Positions 1-10,179 of a stretch of 64,000 nt of DNA are shown here, piece after piece. A program made the position numbers and the translations under genes. The stretch spans positions 558,001-622,000 of the forward strand of contig CANXME010001985.1 in the NCBI GenBank assembly GCA_948144175.1, written 5' to 3'. The stretch is from Closterium sp. NIES-65 (Eukaryota > Streptophyta > Zygnematophyceae > Desmidiales > Closteriaceae). The notes beneath the pieces are model-generated. The model had not been told where the DNA came from. It ran no database searches and saw only the letters and a list, made by a program, of their open reading frames with translations. Each line of letters opens with the position of its first letter. Position 1 is the first letter of the stretch.

Positions 1-293
1 ACGAGGTTGATGCCGATGCGCGAAATCAACGTTGCGAACGCCTTTTGGTCCTTCTTCTTCCATGTCGCGATCTCGTCCTCGTTGACCGGATTTTTCTCCG
101 TTCCATCGAAGAGACCCCAAAGTCCCCACTCCATCATGAGCACTTGGAACTTAAATTTCCACGTGGAGTAGTTTTGTCCCGTGAAAATCGGAACCGCCGA
201 CGTGTCGAACACCGTCGCGTTTGTCCAGGGCTCGCCGGGATTCGAGACGACACCACCTAAGGAAGTGCCGGAGGTTTCGCTTGACGTCATCAT
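1..293 (-). CDS. Ty1/copia Gag N-terminus (partial, runs off left edge)
   Basis: The minus strand from an ATG at 293 stays open to base 1. It reads as the N-terminal part of a copia-type Gag (UBN2/DUF4219-like): after about 35 residues comes the pattern F-x-G-x-N-Y-x-x-W-K, then a Trp/Leu-rich helix (MMEWGLWGLFDG), then a charged stretch ending near an SRIGINL segment. In this family Gag packages the element RNA into virus-like particles. A primer-binding site lies 38 bases upstream at 331-342, as expected for the start of an element. The rest of the element lies left of the window, so completeness cannot be judged. Family assignment rests on motif order only. Confidence 0.75.
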   Translation of the reverse strand, partial: MMTSSETSGTSLGGVVSNPGEPWTNATVFDTSAVPIFTGQNYSTWKFKFQVLMMEWGLWGLFDGTEKNPVNEDEIATWKKKDQKAFATLISRIGINL

Positions 294-330
294 GCTTGCT
301 ACAAGTCGCGCACGTAGACTCTACCGACCA

Positions 331-342
331 GCTCTGATACCA
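331..342 (-). other. Primer-binding site of the left-edge copia element
   Basis: On the minus strand this reads TGGTATCAGAGC, complementary to the 3' end of plant initiator tRNA-Met, the usual primer of Ty1/copia elements. The 5' LTR should lie immediately to the right, starting at about 344. That flank holds a perfect 7-bp inverted repeat, GTAGAGG/CCTCTAC, at 348-366. I could not place the outer LTR end, because the second LTR is outside the window. Confidence 0.8.
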
Positions 343-856
343 CTGATGTAGAGGCATGTCCTCTACTTGGCAGGAACTCTCAGTTGTTCTAAACGATAGA
401 GCACACTCTCGGCTTTCCAACGAGCCGTCAACCACGTTAATCGCCTAAGTATCTGCCGAGATATAGGCGTTCATGTGAAGGCTATGCTCTTAGAACGTAG
501 GATAGAAGCTCTCTGGAATTTTTGAGTTCGAATGGACCATGTACAAGATGATTCAGAATTTCACTATATGTCATGCATACAAATCAATCACAATTTATAG
601 CAACTCATTTACATCGAACCGCATGTGTAACATCGAGTCGCTACATTTCGCGTCGCTAGTGCGCCGCGTGTAATAATTTCGGTTGGGTGAAATTCGGCCA
701 CCGAATTTCACCGAACACACCGAATGTGACTTCAACTCCAAGGTTGGAGTATGGTGCCGCCACGTGGCACCCAAGGGTGAGTCTCCGAAGTCAATCGGTG
801 CCACAACACCGATCCCTAGTCAAAGGGATTGAAGGCACCAAAGTGCCCTCGGTGGG
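343..856. other. Presumed LTR and flank; no gene seen
   Basis: No supported coding region. The first part should be the 5' LTR of the left-edge minus-strand element. At 686-712 there is a perfect 12-bp inverted repeat, GGTGAAATTCGG / CCGAATTTCACC, with a 3-base spacer. It could be a hairpin or the end of a transposon related to the downstream transposase gene; I could not find a matching copy at the far side. Confidence 0.4.
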
Positions 857-3800
857 TTGGGGGCATACCACCGCCCCACCACCGTTTCCCTCCAACATCC
901 GGATCATTGCAGTGCATGCGGTTCAGGCCCATTTGTAGGTAGAGGAGGGCTTGAACGACACTTCGGGAGCAACCAATGCAGGTTGGCACAAGCCAGCAAT
1001 GCGGCGTGCAGACCCGCCAGCGATGGTGCGGGGAACGATGCGAACGACACAAGTCTTCCGAGCACTTTTCGACCAATGGCCCGGGAGGACCCTTTTTTGC
1101 CTCAAAGATTCGATGAACCTATGAGTCCACGAGCTCCAATCGACGATGATAGGCCCGTGTGCGAGGATAGCTCAGACACAAAGGAAACGCCTTCTCCTTC
1201 TCATGAACGTGCTGCGATGCGTGAGGGGCCTTCGCGCTCGGGACAGGATGCGGAGCCTAGTCCTCCAACGCCATTCTCATTTGAAGATGAGCTATGTCGA
1301 TGGGTTTTAAACGAGAAGTTGTCTCAACGGGCTGTAGCGGCGTTGCTGCGGATTCTCAACAAAAGCGGCGGTTGATTTGGCAAGGTTTGCGGCTGGAAAA
1401 GCCTTCGGGACTTGTACAAATATGTGGCGACCAAGGCTGTCAACACGGACCGATCATGGCAAAGTGGCGAGTGCCGGATCGCGGGGAAGGCGCTTCTGAA
1501 ATATCACTTCTGTGACAGCCTAAAGGTTAGTCGTAGGTCAATCCCATGGCCTCTTCCATGTCCCTCGGATTCATGCCGGTGAAAGCTACTCAAATTCTCA
1601 TTCCATGCTACCTTTCCCCCATTCTTCCTCTCCAACATGGTTTCATACGAAGTTTCTCTGTTTCTGAGCCTGTTTTAATGAATCTGGGTTTTTTGTTTTA
1701 TGCCTTGAGACGCGTCGGGCAGGTTGATACTCAAATGCCCATTCATTCAACCATTTTTCTCGGTGTTTGCGCCTCATCATCCCTCCCTGCTCCTCATTCT
1801 CTTTCCCCTATCCCTCATTCCCCCTTCCTTCATCTCATTCTCAGGGTTCGCGCCTCATCCTCCCTCCGTGCCCCCCATCTTCCCTCCCCCACCTTATCGC
1901 TCTCCCTCCCTGCTTTTCATGCTCGATATGTGCCCCTCATCATCCGTCCATGCACCTCGTTCTATTTCCCCCACCACTCATTCTCCCTCCCTTGCTTTCA
2001 TTCTCAGTGGCTGCGCCTCATCATCCCTCCCCCACCACCTCATTCTCCCTTCATGCTCCTCATTCCCTTTCCCCCACCCCTTCAATCTCCCTCCCTGCCT
2101 TTCAGTCTCACGGTTTGCGCCTCGGATATCTCACCTGCACCTCATTCCCTTTCCCCCACCCCTCATTCTCCCTCCCTGCCTTTCATTCTCACGGTTTGCG
2201 CCTCATCTATCTCACCTGCACCTCATTCCCTTTCCCCCACCCCTCATTCTCCCTCCCTGCCTTTCATTCTCACGGTTTGCGCCTCATCTATCTCACCTGC
2301 ACCTCATTCCCTTTCCCCCACCCCTCATTCTCCCTCCCTGCCTTTCATTCTCACAGTTTGCGCCTCATCCTCTCACCTGCACCTCATTCACTTTCCCCCA
2401 CCCCTCATTCTCCCTCCCTGCCTTTCATTCTCACGGTTTACGCCTCATCTATCTCACCTGCACCTCATTCCCTTTCCCCCACCCCTCATTCTCCCTCCCT
2501 GCCTTTCATTCTCACGGTTTGCGCCTCATCTATCTCACCTGCACCTCATTCCCTTTCCCCCACCCCTCATTCTCCCTCCCTGCCTTTCATTCTCACGGTT
2601 TACGCCTCATCTATCTCACCTGCACCTCATTCCCTTTCCCCCACCCCTCATTCTCCCTCCCTGCCTTTCATTCACACGGTTTGCGCCTCATCTATCTCAC
2701 CTGCACCTCATTCCCTTTCCCCCACCCCTCATTCTCCCTCCCTGCCTTTCATTCTCACAATTTGCGCCTCATCTATCTCACCTGCACCTCATTCCCTTTC
2801 CCCCACCCCTCATTCTCCCTCACTGCCTTTCATTCTCACAATTTGTGCCTCATCCTCTCACCTTGCTCCTCATTCCCTTTCCCCCACCCCTCATTCTCCC
2901 TCCCTGCCTTTCATTCTCACGGTTTGCGCCTCGGATATCTCACCTGCACCTCTTTTTCTTTCCCCCATCCCTCATTCTCCCTCCCTTCCTTTCATTCTCG
3001 GGGTTTGTGCCTCATCCTCTCACCTCGCTCCTCATTCCCTTTCCCCCACCCCCCAATCTCCCTCCCTGCCTTTCATGCTCACGGTGTGCGCCTCATCATC
3101 CATCCATGCACCTCATTCTCTTTCCCCACCCCTCATTCTCCTTCCCTGCCCCTCATTCTCTTTTCCCCACTCCTCATTCTCCTTCCCTGCACCTCATTCT
3201 CTTTCCCCACCCCTCATTCGCCAAAATTGGCGCACCGTCCAGCAACAACAAGACATTTGCGCAGCCCTAAAAGCACCAAGACGACGTGGGGAGCCAGACG
3301 TGGAAGATCTTTCAACCCATCCTGTCGAGGTCAGTTGTTCATGCTGTCTAAGTTGGTTTTATCATATGTTTCACCTTTCCCTACCTCAGTTACCTGATAT
3401 TTGATATCGCTTGTATATACAGAGCGCACTCTGGGGATGGAGGTTTGAGTCGGAACAATGGGGGAACCCACACCTAACAGTCATGCCGGATCTTATGCAC
3501 CAAGCTGACTTGGGCATTCTCGACCATATCCTCACAGCCTTGCGTGGCATCATCCCTGAATCAACACGTGAAGCAATCGACAGGTAACAACTATTGCAAT
3601 GTTGGCAATATTGGTTCATTTGTAACTGCCCACACACTCAAATATTGCCTCACCACTTAGTTGTTCTTTTCTTGTTCTCAGGCGGCTCAAATATCTCAAA
3701 CATATTTGTAGGTGGGATTCATTACGGCTCCCGTCTGGGCAATACTTCAAGTTAGGTGCTTCCTACCAAGCGTATGAGCATCGTTCAGTGATGCAACTTC

Positions 3801-4948
3801 TGCCATTTCTTGTCTCCTCGCACATCGCGCAACCGCAACTGGACGCTGTCATTTCGTACCTCAGTTGGTACTCAGAGTGCGCAAAGGCAACAACATACGA
3901 CGACAACACTCTCAAACGGTTGCAGGAGCTAGCCGTGAGGTAAGAAAACTTACATGTTTGGAGCATACGTTGTTATTCTCGGACCCTTAACACATGTTTG
4001 TGCTCTCCCCAATCTGCAGGATGATCGATCAACTAACAACCGCGTTTAAGCAAAAGTCAAAGTGGAGATTCATCAAGATGCACCTGATAAGTCATTACGT
4101 CGAAGCTATCCGTCGTGCGGGCCCACCCATACACTACGATTCCAACATTTCCGAGTTCTCTCACAAGGACCACATAAAACGGCCTTATCGTGCATCCAAC
4201 AAACGTGACGTATCATGGCAGCTTGTACGAGCGGAGGAGACCAGACTTGCGGTGGATTCTCTTGGTGCATCTGAAGAGACAGAGACGCATTACAACACCG
4301 CTATGCGCGAGGTGAGTCAAGGAAATTTGATGCCAATCTCAACAATTGCTTGCTTCATCACTAAACACCTATTGTTTCCCTGCGCAGGCAATGGCCTTTG
4401 GCAGGTGCATCATGTCTCGGTCGGCATGGCCTTTGACTGTCTTGGGAGGCCGTCGTGAGGCACCGTTCGTAAGTTTCCCAATTCCCTCCAAAGTGCGTGA
4501 CGAGAGATACGTCATCGCATTGTGCGACGACCTCCGACACCTAAGGCAAGCCCTTAACCGATTCTCAGAGGCCACAAAGAGCGCAACTACCATTCACGTG
4601 CACAATGAGTTGGCCATGCCTCCTGCTACTGACCCATCATTTAGAGCCGTTCCACATCGGATACGTGCCGTGCCGGTGTTTCACGGACGTGGCTGGTTTT
4701 CCGACGTAGCCATTCATGGATCCGGTGAGTGGTACGCGAAAGTACTCTTCCTGTTTCACATTGGGCATGGAAGGGATCGTCGCGACAATGCGTTCATCAA
4801 GTACTACGACGAACTTCCAGACCCAGATGAGAAGACCCACTGCAAGCAGCTCAAGTGGGCTGCAATGAATCAGAGATATCGGGTGGTAGAGACCACAAGT
4901 ATACTGCGTGCCGTTGACCTTGTGCAGCCTCAAGCTAGTGAACCTTAG
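857..4948 (+). CDS. Plavaka/KDZ-like DNA transposase, six exons, one in-frame TGA
   Basis: Exons read from splice sites: 857-1525, 3243-3329, 3423-3583, 3682-3939, 4020-4311, 4388-4948. All junctions keep phase and use GT-AG; about 676 codons. Exon 1 opens with a zinc-finger-like C-x2-C...H...C cluster (residues about 18-42), as in Plavaka-type transposases. Exon 3 has MPDLMHQADLGILDHI, matching the conserved PD-x-x-H-Q-x-x-x-G block of that family. The last exon has the FHGRGWFSDVAI...WYAKVLFLF...LKW...SILRAVDL pattern seen near the C-terminus of these proteins. A single TGA (1373-1375) interrupts exon 1; the same frame continues cleanly for 50 codons to a good donor. So this is either a young pseudogene or a readthrough case. 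Intron 1 (1.7 kb) is a tandem repeat. Family call is from motif memory, not a search. Confidence 0.7.
1770..3215 (+). repeat. 81-bp pyrimidine-rich tandem repeat inside transposase intron 1
   Basis: The core at about 2098-3080 repeats every 80-81 bases, with landmarks such as CACGGTTTGCGCC recurring at 2191, 2272 and 2353. About 12 copies are seen, with degenerate flanks on both sides. Because 81 is divisible by three and the unit lacks stops, all three plus frames stay open for more than 1.6 kb and give spurious 550-aa Pro/Ser/His/Leu-rich ORFs. The array sits between a donor at 1526 and an acceptor at 3242. Confidence 0.9.
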
Positions 4949-5618
4949 TGGTTGTTGAACCATTTTATATTTTGAAGTGTCATATAATATGGTTGTACAT
5001 ATTTGATCTGTCATACACAGGACATGCTCCCATAATTTGTACCACAAGTCATGAATAATAATGTTATAGTTTTGTTGAGCAATTCCCCATATAATAAACT
5101 TCCATATTGTAGTGCACATAACAAACAATGCATATGACGTCCGTGAGAGAATGACGAGGCGCCAAAACACGGTTCATTCTGAACAACAGCAAGAATCAGG
5201 ATCATCCGTGCGCGTCTACGTGCAGCGGTGTCGCTATCTTGACAGTATGGAAGGCAGCTATTTGTGAGTTCGATGATACGCCACGTGGCGGTACCCTTCG
5301 ATGCTGTCGCTGTAACCACGAAATAGATTCTCTTTGCGGCTCGAGCTGCATCTGTGTAGAACGTTCGATGGTGCGCGGCGCCGAGACATTCGCCACCCTG
5401 CACCAAGAATCCGACATGTGGTTTACGGTACAGCCTGCGACTCGCACTTGTCTGCGACTCGCACGATTCTCCAATGCATAATCGCTTCATGAATTGAACA
5501 GCCAATGAAATCGGTTCGTAAGTTGTGTTGAATCGGCATAAATGACTGCTTGTGCGACAAATCAATCGTCGCACACTGTTTTCCAACCAACCCCCCCAAG
5601 CGTTCCCGCACGCTCAGC
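4949..5618. other. Spacer between two plus-strand genes; nothing recognised
   Basis: Downstream of the transposase stop and upstream of the next ATG. AT-richer than its neighbours for the first 200 bases. No RNA gene, repeat pair or convincing ORF was seen; short ORFs on both strands have no recognisable motif. Confidence 0.4.
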
Positions 5619-7774
5619 ATGGCCAACCAGCTCGCTGCCACTGGTGCCCTAACCCAGGCCCGCGTCAATCAAGCTCAAGGTCCTGGTTGCCCTCAATGCC
5701 AACACACGACTTCAGTTCGCCTGAATGGCCACGACACTTCTGGTTACAAGCCACCAACGAAGAAATCTGGGGGGTCCAGCACTCGCCAAGGTGCTGGTAA
5801 CAAAGAAATTCCTCGCAACCCTGAGCTGCAGGAAATGTCGCGGGAAGATCTTGCTGCGCTGAGGGACAGGCTGAATGCGGAGTTGCAGCGACAGGAAGCT
5901 AGCACCGCACACCAGTCACTTCCCGAAACACAGATTGCAAAAACAGCCGTCGAGGAGGAGTTGAACAAAATTTTCGCAACTGCAGATGTTGCCGCCAATA
6001 CGTCTCAGCCTGAAGCCGATCCGGAGGAAAACCAACTTAACACTCTAATCGACGAGGGCGAAGGTCCTGGCGAAGGTGGGGAGCAGGACGAGGGGGAGGG
6101 ACATCCCGACGAGTGCGAGTTAGCCGAAACACCCATTATACTGCCTCAGGACGATCCGGCTGAGGATGACCGTCCTGAGAGCCGAAGGCGCAGCGCCGAT
6201 GTCGCTGGCCTCATGGGCGCTGACCCAGGAGCTCACGCGTCAGCGCGCCCGAAAAAGCAGAAGCAACCAGGTTAGTAAGTTCTGCCCGGTTTCTGTGTTT
6301 GTGCAAATTGACGTTTGTGCCACATATTTTCGTCCAGGCAACCTACTAACCTTTTTTTCTTTTTTCTTTTTTTCTTTTTTTTTCATGCAGCTTGACAGAT
6401 TCCGGTTAATGAGCAGGTGGCACATAACCGCGACATGGAGCGGACGATTGCGCAACAGGCCGACACACTCGCAGCCCTCCGTCAGCAGCTGGAAGAGCAG
6501 GAACAGGAGGCTGCACGAATGCGAGCAGTCATTGCTGCCCGCCAGCCGCCTGCCCCAGCAACGGGAGGTAGCCCCGGCCCATCATCTTCCAACAGCCGGA
6601 GTACCGGAGCTGGTGCTGGTTTGCTGCACGCAACACCGCAGCGCAGCAGCCCGCTGGCGACCACCAACGCGCCTGGGCCATCGACGGCTCCAGTTGTGCG
6701 GGAGGGTGCGGCAATCCCCCCTGTTCTCCTGGACCTATCATTTTTCAAGGTTAGTGTGCAGGGTATCTGAATCATTGGTTAAAGTTAGTCCTGTTGTCTT
6801 TGTATCTCTCGTTGACTGACTGACTTGTTTGCATTCTAATAATTGCCTATTCTTCGCTGTCGTCGTGATGTGCAGCAAAAGTGCAACGACGCGGTCAACT
6901 ATTTCATAGCGGGAGCGCCACCGAGAGAGCAGTCATTTTACCCCTCCCTGGCACAGCTTAGGCGCAAAGTGCAGGAGCTGTAGGAGGACGTTGGGGTGCC
7001 TCTTAACATGTTCAACCGGGAGATGGCGGAGAATCCCAAGCGCGAGCGCATCATGCTGCAGAAGATGTCGGAGCGCCGTTGCAACATCTACGCGGTGGCC
7101 AAGCCTTACGCGCATGGCCCTGGTGGCTATATCACCGAGAACAAAGTCACGATGCTCGCGAGCGAGAACATTGTGCCATCGTGTCACCGCACGGCTGCAG
7201 AGTGGCACGCCTACTTTCGGGATGGTGAGTATTTCTTGTAGCGTTTACTAGCAACAACACCCCTACAGTCTATAACTCCTATCCCGTTTAATCCTTGCAG
7301 TTGTGTATGGTTCGAATTGGCACTGTGACGGATCTGGCCGCCCTTTTGCCAACCGATCTTTCGAGCTTGCCATCTGCAAAGGACTTGGCGGCAAGCGCTG
7401 CAACCGCTTCAACGCCAAAATCCCTGCTGTGGCAACTATTTGCCATGTGGTAAGTCATTTTTCTTTCCTCTTGGTCATTCTGTTTTCAGTACATATTAGA
7501 AATGCACTCATGCCTCTGTGGTTTCCTACAGGTGGAGTGGCCTATGGCGAACCACAATGGCTGTGCCAACCCCTCCCTGGATGCCTCTGATGAGAATAAC
7601 AGGGCCGCCGTGGCTGCAAAGGTTCTTGTTGTCATCTCTTGGATCAAGGCCCGGCTCGAAGCAGGTGAAGTTGTTTACTCTGATGAAGCTCCTGCAGGTT
7701 TTGTTATGGGCAGTGGAGCTGTGAAAATCCTCATCGAAGGATTTGAGTTTGCATTTGAAGGACTTGTACGGTGA
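5619..7774 (+). CDS. Unknown five-exon gene with coiled coil and one in-frame TAG
   Basis: I do not recognise this protein. Exons inferred: 5619-6270, 6399-6749, 6876-7224, 7301-7449, 7532-7774, about 580 codons. The first exon is polar and acidic, with Glu/Asp-rich low-complexity tracts and a basic KKQKQ end. Exon 2 starts with a Gln/Glu/Arg-rich coiled coil (LAALRQQLEEQEQEAARM) followed by a Pro/Ser/Ala linker. Exons 3-5 are compact and well mixed, like a folded domain, with Cys/His residues (CDGSGRPF, CKGLGGKRCNRF, CHVVEWP) that could bind metal. Exon 3 carries a lone TAG at 6981-6983 in otherwise open frame. The junction of exon 1 (phase 1) to exon 2 (phase 0) does not match, so a small exon or a frameshift is missing from my model. 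It lies 670 bp behind a transposase in the same direction and could be a companion ORF or an unrelated host gene. Confidence 0.5.
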
Positions 7775-8118
7775 TAGAGCTACCACAAGGTGGCTCTGTA
7801 GGATAGGTAGAGTTCTGACCCTAGGTATGCCATTTAATGTAACTGTTTTTTGAGTAATATAACGATTAATTCGAGCATTGTTTACTGGATGGGTGGTAAA
7901 TGAATAGGTGTGTGAATAAATTCTGGCTCCTTACATAAGGATATTCAACCAGTTCATGACAGTATAGTTTGGGGCAATGTAACACCATTTATGACAGACT
8001 TGAATAATGGCATGGCAATTAATACCGATTTCTGTGCCTCCAATAAGGAGGGGATTATTGCACGCCTATAACAATCGATAAAATGTGGGCTAGTTACTAG
8101 ACATTCTCATGCCATATA
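7775..8118. other. AT-rich spacer; nothing recognised
   Basis: Three-prime flank of the unknown gene, AT-rich. No ORF, RNA gene or repeat was seen. It ends in ATATA (8114-8118), the left target-site duplication of the next element. Confidence 0.5.
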
Positions 8119-8192
8119 TGTGAAGATAGTAAGCAGTCTTAGGAGCCATAGCTAGGAAAGCCCTAGCTAGGCAAGAGAATAACATTCTGACA
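8119..8192 (-). repeat. Short 3' LTR with 103-bp internal deletion
   Basis: Compared with the 177-bp LTR at 9279-9455, this copy has one substitution and lacks 103 bases exactly between two AGAG tetramers (GGCAAGAG | AATAAC). That is the signature of a deletion by microhomology or strand slippage. Confidence 0.8.
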
Positions 8193-9278
8193 CACCCCCA
8201 TAGCCGAAGTGGGGTGTAATCTGTACAATGAGCAAGCAGGTATAGAGCAGGAGTTCACAAAGGTAAGCAAAGCTAGAGCTAATCACAGCGGACAAGTGAG
8301 GAGGAGGAGAGACTGTGGGGGAGAGAAGATTGGAGGTGACTGCTAAAGCTGCAGACACACAGGAGCTGCTGCCTCAGTGGCTACCGAAGCAAAGGCCCGG
8401 ACTACAGGAGTAACTGGCTCCGCGGAGATTGCAGCCTCCAGACCGGAGCAACTGACCCACAGGCGACTGGCGACTACCGGAGATTCTAGCCTCCAGACTG
8501 CTGGTGCTGCTGGCGACAAGACTGCTGCCTCCACTCAACTTCCCCCAGCTGCCCCACGCCCCTCTCACACACCCCCTGCTCAAAACCCTAGCTCCACTCC
8601 CACGCACCCCCCTTAAACCCTAAACCCCAGTCTCCCACACATCCACCCCCCTCAGCGGCAGCTGCAGCAGTGGGAGACGAAGGAGGAGGAGGAGTAGGGG
8701 ACGGTGTACAGAAGCTGCACCCCCATACCCCCCACCCCAAACCCTAACTCAGGAGAACGGACAGCAGCAGGGGTGGGGCGCCATCAGAAGCACGGGGGAC
8801 AGCGGGCAGCTCAGGGGAAGAGGAAATAGGGCGCCCACGGGCCTGGCGCAGCCCGTACAAACCGCGCGCGGGCGGTTTGAGGTGCGCCCTGGCCTGGCGC
8901 AGCCCGTACGGGCCGCGCGCGGGCATGGCGCTGCCCGTACGGGCCGCGAGCGGGCCTGGCGCAGCCCGTACGGGCCGCGCGCGGGCCCTACGCAGGTCGC
9001 GCAGGCGGCGACGGGCGACGGGGGACGACGCGCGGGTCCCCGCCGCCCGTCGCAGCGCCTCCCGGGAGCGACGCGCGGAGTGACGGGGCAGAAAGCCGCC
9101 GCGCGCCTCGGGGCGCACGGCGGGCAGAAAACCGCCGCACGCTCCGAGCGCGCGGCGAGATGAAAAATCCGTCGCACGCCACGGGGCGTGCAACACACAG
9201 AGTAGCAGTAGCAGCGGAAGCATCGGGTGGGGCCCACCCACAGGATCGACCCAGAAGGGTCGACCTGCTCTGATAGCA

Positions 9279-9455
9279 TGTGAAGATAGTAAGTAGTCTT
9301 AGGAGCCATAGCTAGGAAAGCCCTAGCTAGGCAAGAGAAAGTTTAGGCAAAGAGGGGTGTTCACTAGCAGCAATGAGGATAAATATAGCAAACCCTAGCT
9401 GGGTTGTACTCGCTATAGAGCACCCCACTATAGGCTAGAGAATAACATTCTGACA
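9279..9455 (-). repeat. Full-length 5' LTR of the non-autonomous element
   Basis: 177 bp, bounded by TG...CA and next to the primer-binding site at 9267-9278. It contains AACCCTAGCTGGGTTGTAC and a TATAG-rich block homologous to the LTRs of elements A-C. Confidence 0.8.
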
Positions 9456-9460
9456 ATATA

Positions 9461-9835
9461 CAGCCATGAACAAGCAGTGTGATGTACCTGAATATTGGTG
9501 TAAACAACCATTCCGCGCGATACACAGGCGGGGAATTTATGGACCCTAAATGCCTACGAACCTGCCAGTATACAGCCCGCCAGTTTCGGGCCATGAACCT
9601 GCCATACAGAGAGAAATTATGGCGTTAAATTGCCATGCTTAAGGTCGACTTTTTTGAGATGGAACCGATAAGCTGATTGCGTTGAGCTTCCAACATAATG
9701 GATGAGCTGCAGGTAAAAACGAGATTTGACGGGCCTGATGAGTAAAGTAGATTGAGCAGGGCTGAACCGACGAGGAGAAAAATTGGGTTTGAGGGGGAGA
9801 ACGGGCTCTTTCCAGGGCTCTGGATATCATACAAA
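9461..9835. other. Spacer between two LTR elements; nothing recognised
   Basis: No gene or repeat was recognised. It ends in ACAAA (9831-9835), the target-site duplication of element A. Confidence 0.45.
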
Positions 9836-9967
9836 TGAGAAGAAGTGAACGAGAATGAATGAACTATGAATGAAGTGAGTACAAATAAGAAACCCTAATT
9901 GGGTTGTACCCCCTATGGGATACCCCACTATAGCCTACACAAATAAGTAAGCTATAATGTTCTAACA
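9836..9967 (-). repeat. 3' LTR of element A
   Basis: 132 bp. It differs from the 5' LTR at three positions, including the last-but-three base (CTAACA versus CTGACA). Confidence 0.92.
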
Positions 9968-10179
9968 CACCCCCATAGGCAAAGTGGGGGAGAACAAGGG
10001 GTCACAAGACCAGTCAAGCAAAGCAAAGCAAAGCTCAGGGTGGATCACAAAGTCACCACACATTCCGAGCACAAGCTCAAAGGCCAGAAGGCCAGTTCAC
10101 ATGCAAGATCATATATAGAGATATACAAGAGTCAAGCAAGCAAGAGCAAGAGTATATATAGGTGAAGGTACAAGTAAGG

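Larger units (their letters stand above)
8119..9455 (-). mobile_element. Non-autonomous LTR element (1337 bp) related to elements A-C
   Basis: Both ends carry the same LTR, TGTGAAGATAG...CTGACA read on the plus strand, and the element is flanked by the 5-bp duplication ATATA (8114-8118 and 9456-9460). On the minus strand the 5' LTR is 9279-9455 (177 bp), followed by a primer-binding site TGCTATCAGAGC (9267-9278). The 3' LTR is 8119-8192, only 74 bp. Just inside it, the minus-strand polypurine end CTATGGGGGTGTG matches that of copia elements A-C. No Gag or Pol is encoded. The interior is a GC-rich leader with imperfect repeats of GCGCAGCCCGTACGGGCC at about 8840-8990. The LTR shares the TATAGTGGGG block of the A-C family, so it is probably moved in trans by them. 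Confidence 0.85.

Noticed and set aside
1546..3404. Three overlapping 545-574-aa Pro/Ser/His-rich ORFs
   Set aside because: They are the three frames of an 81-bp stop-free tandem repeat lying in an intron.
857..4948. CACTA-type (EnSpm) transposase
   Set aside because: No TNP-like motifs or CACTA ends were seen; the PD-x-x-H-Q block and C-terminal pattern fit Plavaka/KDZ better.
8744..9309. Minus-strand 165-186-aa ORFs
   Set aside because: They cross the GC-rich leader, primer-binding site and LTR of the non-autonomous element.
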